NCBI GenBank assembly: GCA_026647295.1
Contig: JAPKHB010000103.1
Coordinates: forward strand, 1-10,397
Direction of reading: 5' to 3'
Origin: Planctomycetota bacterium
GTDB lineage: Bacteria; Planctomycetota; PLA2; JAEUHO01
DNA: 10,397 nt
Shown: piece after piece, positions 5,509-10,397 of the stretch
Layout of the letters: every line of letters begins with the position of its first letter
Position numbering within the stretch: position 1 is the first letter of the stretch
The notes under the pieces: generated by a model
Seen by the model: the letters and a program-made list of their open reading frames with translations, nothing else
What the model was told of the DNA's origin: nothing
Database searches by the model: none
Translations under genes and position numbers: made by a program

Positions 5509-6559
5509 GCGGCACCTCGGCGCGCGGCCGGGGCGTGAGCCAGCCGAGCAGGTAGCCCGTCCCCAGGCCGGCGTGGATGGTGAGGAAGGCCAGGGGCAGG
5601 AGCGGGAGCCGCCGCCAGCCGGCCCGGCGCGCCGCCGCGATCGAAAAGCCCGCCAGCAGGAGCGTGTAGACGAGGTAGGGCGCCGCGACGAGCCCGGCCA
5701 GCCCCGGCGCAAGCCACGGCGTGAGCCCGAGCAGCGGCAGGCCCAGCACGAAGGCCGCCGGGACGAGCGACTCGAGCGTGAACGCGCGCGGGTGCTTGCG
5801 GTGCAGGCGGGCGCGCCCGACGCCGTAGCGGCGCATCTGGCGGAAGAGGGCGCCCAGGTGCGCGCGGGGCTCGTAGGCCACGGCCAGCCCGGGGTGGGTG
5901 AAGCACGTGAGCCCCGCCTGCGCGACCCGCCAGTTGAACTCCACGTCCTCGCAGGCGTCGAAGGCGGGGTCGAAGGTGCCGATGCGCTCGAAGACCTCGC
6001 GCCGGTACATCGCGCCGGCGCTGACCGGGCTGACCGCCCGCTCGCCCAGGTCGTAGATCGTGGAGGCCGTGCTGTGGCCGAAGGGGGAGGTGCGCGCGGC
6101 GGCGATCGCCGCGGCCATCGGGCCGCCGTGCGCCGGCACCAGCGGCTGGGGTCGGGCGAGGCAGTCGGCGCCGGTGCGCTCGAACAGCGCGCACATCTCC
6201 ACCAGCAGGCGGGGCGAGGGCACGCGGCAGTGCCCGTCCACGAACGCGATGAAGCGACCCCGCGCCTCCCGCACCCCGAGCGCCCGGGCGCGCGAGGAGA
6301 GCCGCCCGGGGTTGGTCAGCACCCGGACCCGCGGGTCCGTGGCGGCGTGGCGCCGGGCGCGCGCCAGCGTGTCGTCCTCGCTCTGGCCGTCCACCACCAG
6401 GATCTCGAAGCCCCCCGCGGGCGGCTCCTGGCCCCGCAGGTCCGCCAGCACCGCGTCCAGGTGCCGGCCTTCGTTGCGCACGGGCACCACCACGCTCACG
6501 GCCGGGGCGGCGACGGGGGTCGGGGGCTCGTCCACGGATACCGGCAACCCTACGCGCAT
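5501..6559 (-). CDS. Membrane-associated GT2-family glycosyltransferase
   Basis: A 352-residue GT-A fold enzyme that likely transfers a nucleotide-activated sugar to a membrane-bound acceptor during polysaccharide assembly. Motifs are VSVVVPVRNE (21-30), VDGQSEDDT (56-64), FVDGHC (106-111, the DxD-equivalent metal site in DGH form), the CEDVEFNWR acceptor/catalytic motif (203-211) and RRYGVGRARLHR (243-254). The C-terminal part has about three hydrophobic segments (roughly 264-285, 287-310, 317-340), indicating anchoring with the catalytic domain in the cytoplasm. The layout recalls ExoA-like succinoglycan glycosyltransferases. It is the first gene of the minus-strand operon and is divergent from the 6744 gene. 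The start is not certain: the ATG at 6559 has AGGGGGA directly against it, which is too close to be ideal. A TTG at 6595 would add 12 residues. Confidence 0.88.
   Translation of the reverse strand: MRVGLPVSVDEPPTPVAAPAVSVVVPVRNEGRHLDAVLADLRGQEPPAGGFEILVVDGQSEDDTLARARRHAATDPRVRVLTNPGRLSSRARALGVREARGRFIAFVDGHCRVPSPRLLVEMCALFERTGADCLARPQPLVPAHGGPMAAAIAAARTSPFGHSTASTIYDLGERAVSPVSAGAMYRREVFERIGTFDPAFDACEDVEFNWRVAQAGLTCFTHPGLAVAYEPRAHLGALFRQMRRYGVGRARLHRKHPRAFTLESLVPAAFVLGLPLLGLTPWLAPGLAGLVAAPYLVYTLLLAGFSIAAARRAGWRRLPLLPLAFLTIHAGLGTGYLLGWLTPRPRAEVPRA
5513..5518 (-). promoter_or_regulatory. Shine-Dalgarno site deciding the GTG start at 5508
   Basis: On the minus strand, GAGGTG is followed by CCGC and then GTG (5508-5506), inside the last codons of the upstream glycosyltransferase gene. 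It supports an 8-nt overlap (GTGCCTAG) between the two genes and removes the Arg/Ser-rich out-of-frame extension of the longer open frame. Confidence 0.6.
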
Positions 6560-6743
6560 TCCCCCTGGATCGGCCGGATCACGCGGCGGGCCCAAGCCCC
6601 GGCGCCGAGGGCCCGCGGGCGCCGCGCCCGGGCCGCCAGGGGACCCGCGCCGGCGAGTCGGGCCGTTCCGGGCCCGGACATGTCATGCTCTGGCGGCCCT
6701 TCGTCCGATGGGACGGGGAGTCCAGGTCCGCCCGGGAGCCGCC
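6560..6743. promoter_or_regulatory. Divergent promoter region between the two polysaccharide arms
   Basis: This 184-nt stretch must carry the promoters for both the minus operon starting at 6559 and the plus operon starting at 6744. I see no convincing -35/-10 pair. It does contain symmetric sequences that could be operators: a perfect 10-bp palindrome GCCCGCGGGC at 6611-6620, a CGGGCG/CGCCCG hairpin at 6616-6630 and an 8-bp palindrome GACATGTC at 6677-6684. A shared regulator acting on both arms would fit the layout. Confidence 0.5.
6734..6738 (+). promoter_or_regulatory. Shine-Dalgarno site deciding the GTG start at 6744
   Basis: GGGAG sits 5 nt before the GTG at 6744. The competing in-frame ATGs at 6708 and 6756 have no comparable purine-rich site upstream, so GTG is preferred. 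Confidence 0.55.
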
Positions 6744-8075
6744 GTGTTTCGCCGAATGGTCTGGCACGCCACGCAGGGTCGCCGCAACCCGGGCTGGAGG
6801 GCCCGGCTGCGGGAGGTCCGCGCCCTGTGCCGACTGCCGGCCGAGGCGCTCGAGCCGCGCCTGGCCGAGCGGGTGGCCGCCCACCTCGCCTGGGCGCGGG
6901 AGCGCCTGCCGTTCTTCCGCGCGCGGGCCCCCCGCAGCCTTGACCTTGGCGCCTGGCCGATCCTGACCCGGGCCGACCTCCAGGCGAAGGGCGCCGGCCT
7001 GGTGGACCCCGGGCGCAACCCCGCCGAGCGCATCGTGGACCACAGCGGGGGCTCGACCGGCGAGCCCGTCTCCTTCGCCCACGACGCCGCCTACTGGGCC
7101 TGGACCCTCGCCCAGGAGGTCGCCTTCCACGAATGGTGGGGCGTCGCACCCTGGGCGCCGACGGCCTACCTGTGGGGGGCGGATCGGGACCTCGGGGCCG
7201 GATGGAAGGAACGCCTCGAGATGCGCTGGCTCAAGCGCGTGCAACTCAACGCCTTCCGGGTGAACCCGGCCGGCCTCGACGCCTTCCTGGCGCGTTGCCG
7301 GCGCTGGGGCGTCGAGGTGCTCCAGGGCTATGCGAGCGCGCTCGAGTTGCTGGCGGCCCACGTGGAGGAGTCGGCGCCCGTGGGCTGGCGGCCGCGGCTG
7401 GTGCGTTCGGCGGCCGAGACGCTGCGGCCCGCCGTGCGGGCGCGCGTCGCGGCGGCGTTCGGGGCGCCCGTGCGCGACGTGTACGGCTCGCGCGAGACGG
7501 CCGGCATCGCGGTGGAGTGCGCGGCGGGCGGGCTGCACGTGCTCGCCCACGGCAAGGTCGTGGAGGTCGTCGACGAGGCGGGCCGGCCGTGCCCGCCCGG
7601 CGTCCCGGGCCGCGTCCTGGTGACCGACCTCACCAACCGCGCCTTCGGGTTCGTGCGCTACGAGAACGGCGACGTGGCCGCCTGGGCGGAGCCGGGGCCG
7701 TGCCCCTGCGGCGTGACCTATCCGCGGCTGGCCCGCGTGCACGGGCGCACGAGCGACTTCCTCTCGACCCCCGACGGCCGGCGCGTCCACGGCGAGTTCT
7801 TCACCCACCTCTTCTACGGCCAGGCCGGGGTCACGCGATTCCAGGTGCGCCAGGACTCGTTGACCGAGGTGGAGGTGCTCACCGTCGGGTCGATCGACGC
7901 CCGGGCCATGGCCCCGCTGCTCGAGGCGATGCGCGCCCAACTCGGGCCGGCGGTGCGCGTCGCCTGGCGGCCGGTCGCGGCGATCGACCCGGGGCCCTCG
8001 GGCAAGCACCGCTACACGGTGAGCCGCGTGCCCTTCGCGCGCGCCGCTCCGGCCGAACCGACAGGCGGCGCGTGA
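6744..8075 (+). CDS. Second PaaK/CapK-like adenylate-forming protein
   Basis: A 443-residue ANL-superfamily protein of the phenylacetate-CoA ligase-like/CapK group, paralogous to the gene at 4132-5508. Shared landmarks are HSGGSTGEP (100-108, phosphate loop), AYLWGA (141-146), VYGSRETAGIAVEC (246-259), TDLTNRAFGFVRYENGD (294-310), GPCPCG (318-323) and a C-terminal GPSGKHRYTVS with Lys421 as the probable catalytic lysine. It probably activates a carboxylate for attachment to the glycan or its carrier; the substrate is unknown. GTG at 6744 was chosen for its ribosome-binding site and gives a length close to the family's usual 430-460. Alternative starts at ATG 6708 or 6756 would change it by 12 or 4 residues. 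Its stop overlaps the next start as GTGA, implying co-translation with the fused glycosyltransferase-acyltransferase. Confidence 0.85.
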   Translation: MFRRMVWHATQGRRNPGWRARLREVRALCRLPAEALEPRLAERVAAHLAWARERLPFFRARAPRSLDLGAWPILTRADLQAKGAGLVDPGRNPAERIVDHSGGSTGEPVSFAHDAAYWAWTLAQEVAFHEWWGVAPWAPTAYLWGADRDLGAGWKERLEMRWLKRVQLNAFRVNPAGLDAFLARCRRWGVEVLQGYASALELLAAHVEESAPVGWRPRLVRSAAETLRPAVRARVAAAFGAPVRDVYGSRETAGIAVECAAGGLHVLAHGKVVEVVDEAGRPCPPGVPGRVLVTDLTNRAFGFVRYENGDVAAWAEPGPCPCGVTYPRLARVHGRTSDFLSTPDGRRVHGEFFTHLFYGQAGVTRFQVRQDSLTEVEVLTVGSIDARAMAPLLEAMRAQLGPAVRVAWRPVAAIDPGPSGKHRYTVSRVPFARAAPAEPTGGA

Positions 8076-10279
8076 CGCGCGTCCGGCACGTCCTCTTCCT
8101 GACCGACATCTTCGGCGGGCCCCACGGGGGCACCGAAGGCCAGCTCACCGCGCTGGTCGAGAACCTCCCCCCCGGCTGGCGGGCGTCGCTCTGGGTGCTC
8201 AACTCGTCGATCTACCTGCCCCAGAACCCCTTCCCCTGCCCGGTGCGGGTGGTCGGGCTCCCGCGCTGGGGCGCGCCCACGTTCGCGCCGCGCCTGCTCG
8301 CCCTCGCCGGCGACGTGCGCCGCCGGGGCGTCGACCTGATCCACGCCTTCCACGCCGACACCTGCACGCTGGCGCCCCTGCTCGGGCGCCTGGCGGGCGT
8401 TCCGGCGATCACCTCCCGCCGGGACCTGGGCTACTGGCAGCGGCCGCGCACGCTGGCCAGCCTGCGGCGCGTGAACCGCCTGGCGGCGCGCATCGTGGCC
8501 AACTGCCACGCCGTGGCCGCGCGCACCGTCGCGGTGGAGCACGCCCTGCCGGGCCAGGTGCGGGTGGTGTGGAACGGGCACGCGCCGGCGCGCTTTGACG
8601 CGCCGGCCGACGCGGGCCTGCGCGCCCGCTTGGGCGTCGGGCCCGGCGATCCGTTGATCGGGCTGCTGGCCAACCTGCGCCCGCTCAAGCGCCCGCAGGA
8701 CCTCCTGGCCGCCCTGGCCCGCGTGCGCGAGCGCCACCCCGACGCCCACGCGCTCCTGATCAGCACCGAGCCGCCCTGGCCCGCGTTGCGGCGGCGCATG
8801 GAGAAGCCCGACCTCGCGGGCCACGTGCACGTCCTGCCCGTGCACGGCGACGTGGTGCCCGTGCTCAAGGCCCTGGATCTGGCCGTGCTCTGCTCGGAGA
8901 GCGAGGGGCTGTCCAACGCGATCCTGGAGTGCATGGGTTGCGCGCTGCCGGTGGTGGCGACGCGGGTGGGCGGGAACCCGGAACTGGTCGAGGACGGGCG
9001 CACCGGCCTCCTCTACCCGGCCGGCGACGTGCGCGCGCTGGGCGACCACCTGCTCGCGCTGCTGGCCCGGCCCGCGCAGGCCCGGGCCCTTGGCGCCGCC
9101 GCGCGGCGCGCCTTCGACGAGCGCTTCTCGCTCGCGCGGATGGTGCGCGAGACGGCCGCGGTGTGGGCGGAGGTGCTCGCGCCCACGCCGCCCGGGCCCC
9201 GGCTCACCGTCGCGCGGGTGGACGACGCGGCCGGTTGGGCCGCGCTCGAGGAGGCCTGGCGCGGGCTGCTGGGCCCGAAGCACTTCTTCCTCGGCCCGGA
9301 CTGGGTCGGCGCCTGGCTGGAGGCCTTCGGCGGCACGCCCTTCCTGCTTTCCGCCCGGGGGCCCGACGGGGCGCTGCGCGGGCTCCTGCCGCTCGTGCGC
9401 TCGCCGGACGGGCGCGTGCACTTCGCCGGCGACCGCGAGGGCGCCGACCACCTGGACGTCCTGGCCGCGCCGGGCTGCGAGGGGCCGGTGGCCCGCGCCG
9501 CGATCCAGGCGGCGCTGGCCGCGGGCGTCCGGTGGCTCGACCTGCGCCACGTGCAGGAGGGTTCGGCGCTGCGCGCCGTGCTGCGCGAGGGCGCCTGGCC
9601 GTACACCGAGCGCGCGGCGACCGTGTGCCCCTACATCGCCGCCCCGGACGGCTACGAGGCCTGGCTCGGCCGCCAGATGGACCGCAAGCGCCGCCACGAG
9701 ATCCGGCGCCTGCTGCGGCGCTTCGAGGAGCGGCCCGGCGCCCGGATGCGCCTCCTGCGCGACGCGGAGGGGTGCCGCGCCGGCGTCGCGCGGCTCCTCA
9801 CGCTGCACGCCCGGCGCTTTGCGGGCCTCGGGCGCGCGACCACCTTCGCGGGCGCGCGCCTCGAAGCCTTCCACGCCGGCCTGGTGCGCCGGCTCGCGCC
9901 GCGCGACCAGGTGCGCGTGGCCGTGCTGGAGGAGGCAGCCGGGCGCGAGGTGGCGTTGTTCTACGGCTTCGTGCACGGCGGCGCGTTCCACCACTTCCAG
10001 TCCGGCGTGGACGAGGGCGGTGAGGTCCAGAGCCCGGGCACCGTGCTGCGCGCGCTCCTGCTGCGCGACGGCGTGTTCGGGGCGGGGCTCACGGAGTTCG
10101 ACTTCCTGGACGGCGACGAGGCCTACAAGTTCCAGTGGGCGACCGACGTGCGCCGGCTCTTCGACCTCACGGTCCACGCGCCGGGGCTGCTCGGCCGCAC
10201 GCGCGTCCTCCGCGCCGGCGCCCGGGGGCTCGTGCGCGAGGCCGTCCGGCGGTGCCGCGGCGGGGGCGCCCCCGGTTAG
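8072..10279 (+). CDS. Fusion of GT4 glycosyltransferase and BioF2/FemAB-like GNAT acyltransferase
   Basis: A 735-residue two-domain protein in one uninterrupted frame. Residues 5-370 form a GT4 (GT-B) glycosyltransferase: GGPHGGTEGQ acceptor loop (15-24), VVWNGH (165-170), ANLRPLKRPQD donor loop (200-210), and an intact EX7E motif from Glu278 to Glu286 within ESEGLSNAILE. VGGNPELVEDGRTGLLYPAGD-type sequence follows at 299-319. After a short Pro-rich linker (370-378) a second domain runs from about 380 to 710: KHFFLGPDWVGAWLEAFGG (403-421), DGALRGLLPL (432-441), MDRKRRHEIRRLLRRFEE (536-553), VALFYGFVHGGAFHHFQSG (627-645) and FDFLDGDEAYKFQWA (676-690). That pattern matches the Acetyltransf_6 (CelD/BcsL, FemAB-related) GNAT family, which acylates or aminoacylates sugars and cell-wall precursors. 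The GTG start overlaps the upstream TGA; AGG 6 nt before it is a weak ribosome-binding site. Probably one enzyme adds a sugar and modifies it. Confidence 0.85.
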   Translation: MTRVRHVLFLTDIFGGPHGGTEGQLTALVENLPPGWRASLWVLNSSIYLPQNPFPCPVRVVGLPRWGAPTFAPRLLALAGDVRRRGVDLIHAFHADTCTLAPLLGRLAGVPAITSRRDLGYWQRPRTLASLRRVNRLAARIVANCHAVAARTVAVEHALPGQVRVVWNGHAPARFDAPADAGLRARLGVGPGDPLIGLLANLRPLKRPQDLLAALARVRERHPDAHALLISTEPPWPALRRRMEKPDLAGHVHVLPVHGDVVPVLKALDLAVLCSESEGLSNAILECMGCALPVVATRVGGNPELVEDGRTGLLYPAGDVRALGDHLLALLARPAQARALGAAARRAFDERFSLARMVRETAAVWAEVLAPTPPGPRLTVARVDDAAGWAALEEAWRGLLGPKHFFLGPDWVGAWLEAFGGTPFLLSARGPDGALRGLLPLVRSPDGRVHFAGDREGADHLDVLAAPGCEGPVARAAIQAALAAGVRWLDLRHVQEGSALRAVLREGAWPYTERAATVCPYIAAPDGYEAWLGRQMDRKRRHEIRRLLRRFEERPGARMRLLRDAEGCRAGVARLLTLHARRFAGLGRATTFAGARLEAFHAGLVRRLAPRDQVRVAVLEEAAGREVALFYGFVHGGAFHHFQSGVDEGGEVQSPGTVLRALLLRDGVFGAGLTEFDFLDGDEAYKFQWATDVRRLFDLTVHAPGLLGRTRVLRAGARGLVREAVRRCRGGGAPG

Positions 10280-10397
10280 GTCCGGGCCCCGGCGGGCTCG
10301 GCGTGCCGCCTCGAACCGATCGAGATCACCACCCAGCCCTACCCCGGTTTCCCGACTGACCTTCAGGCGCAGATGATGGCCCTCCTGGCCCTCGCCG
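10280..10397 (+). pseudogene. murA: Internal fragment of murA (UDP-GlcNAc 1-carboxyvinyltransferase)
   Basis: The frame starting right after the preceding TAG reads VRAPAGSACRLEPIEI, then TTQPYPGFPTDLQAQMMALL and ALA to the window edge. The PYPGFPTDLQAQ segment is a hallmark of MurA, the enzyme committing UDP-GlcNAc to peptidoglycan synthesis. It carries the conserved Asp of PTD(L/M)QAQ, which corresponds to the general base Asp305 of enterobacterial MurA. The roughly 280 upstream residues of a normal MurA, including the Lys and Cys active-site regions, are missing: the homologous part begins within about 30 nt of the stop of an unrelated gene. There is no start codon or ribosome-binding site. 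Codon use is slightly less GC-extreme here (GAA, GGT, ACT, CTT within about 27 codons). It is either a truncated remnant or the product of a chimeric junction; the part beyond the window is unknown. Confidence 0.75.

Noticed and set aside
4165..5538. 457-residue plus-strand open frame antisense to the PaaK-like gene
   Set aside because: It has no motifs and a shadow-like composition, while the minus strand encodes an ANL-family protein over the same DNA.
6060..6743. Long N-terminal extension of the second PaaK-like protein
   Set aside because: It would run antisense through the GT2 gene. The extension has shadow composition, and the family length fits a start near 6744.
4132..8075. Phenylacetate degradation role for the two PaaK-like genes
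   Set aside because: No paa catabolic genes are present; the surroundings are glycosyltransferases and a polysaccharide deacetylase, as for CapK-type proteins in surface-glycan loci.
8012..10177. 721-residue minus-strand open frame antisense to the fusion gene
   Set aside because: The opposite strand has recognisable GT4 and GNAT motifs throughout. This frame is low-complexity (rich in Ala, Arg, Gly, Gln, His) and is a product of high third-position GC.
1899..10279. Exosortase/PEP-CTERM-associated polysaccharide locus
   Set aside because: The gene types overlap with those loci (deacetylase, GT4, FemAB-like, acyl ligase), but no exosortase, PEP-CTERM protein or chain-length regulator is in the window, so the link is unsupported.
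1..10397. CRISPR array, tRNA, rRNA, insertion sequence or transposase
   Set aside because: No regularly spaced repeats, cloverleaf, rRNA signature or transposase motif was seen on either strand.

Overview
The window is about 10.4 kb of very GC-rich DNA, with nearly every third codon position G or C and large antisense open frames everywhere. It looks like part of a chromosome from a high-GC bacterium. The content (extracytoplasmic polysaccharide assembly, a secreted cysteine-rich protein, and a peptidoglycan-synthesis fragment at one edge) fits a Gram-negative-type environmental lineage such as Myxococcota, Planctomycetota or Acidobacteriota. That placement is inference; no rRNA or other lineage marker is present.

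Layout. (1) 1-~190 is a piece of a glycosyltransferase-25-like gene on the + strand. It starts before the window and stops resembling its family at about 180-195. (2) 182-334, on the - strand, may be the start of an exported or membrane protein. It lies 4 nt behind the next gene and is also cut at about 180-195. (3) 339-749 (-) encodes a small secreted protein with 12 cysteines in two tandem six-cysteine modules. (4) Divergent to it, 868-1647 (+) encodes a membrane-anchored or exported Ala-rich helical protein. (5) 1648-1898 is a convergent intergenic stretch with several inverted repeats. (6) 1899-6559 (-) is a tightly overlapping four-gene operon. In transcription order it encodes a family-2 glycosyltransferase with C-terminal membrane helices, a PaaK/CapK-like adenylate-forming protein, a family-4 glycosyltransferase and a NodB-type polysaccharide deacetylase. 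(7) 6560-6743 is a divergent promoter region. (8) 6744-10279 (+) holds a second PaaK/CapK-like gene, overlapping by GTGA a long gene that fuses a GT4 glycosyltransferase to a BioF2/FemAB-like GNAT acyltransferase. (9) 10280-10397 (+) is an internal fragment of murA that begins immediately after the previous stop codon, with no 5' part.

How it works together. Regions 6-8 form one exopolysaccharide or cell-surface glycan locus. The glycosyltransferases would build the chain, the deacetylase would trim N- or O-acetyl groups, and the GNAT domain and the two adenylate-forming proteins would probably activate or transfer acyl-type substituents onto the sugar or lipid carrier. Each divergent arm carries one PaaK-like plus one GT4 gene, so the locus looks modular. 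No polymerase, flippase, exosortase or chain-length regulator is in view, so the final product cannot be named.

The most novel items are the tandem six-cysteine secreted protein and the GT4-GNAT fusion. The two window ends both show gene fragments joined abruptly to unrelated sequence. That suggests either genuine rearrangement or, perhaps more likely, chimeric assembly at contig ends.
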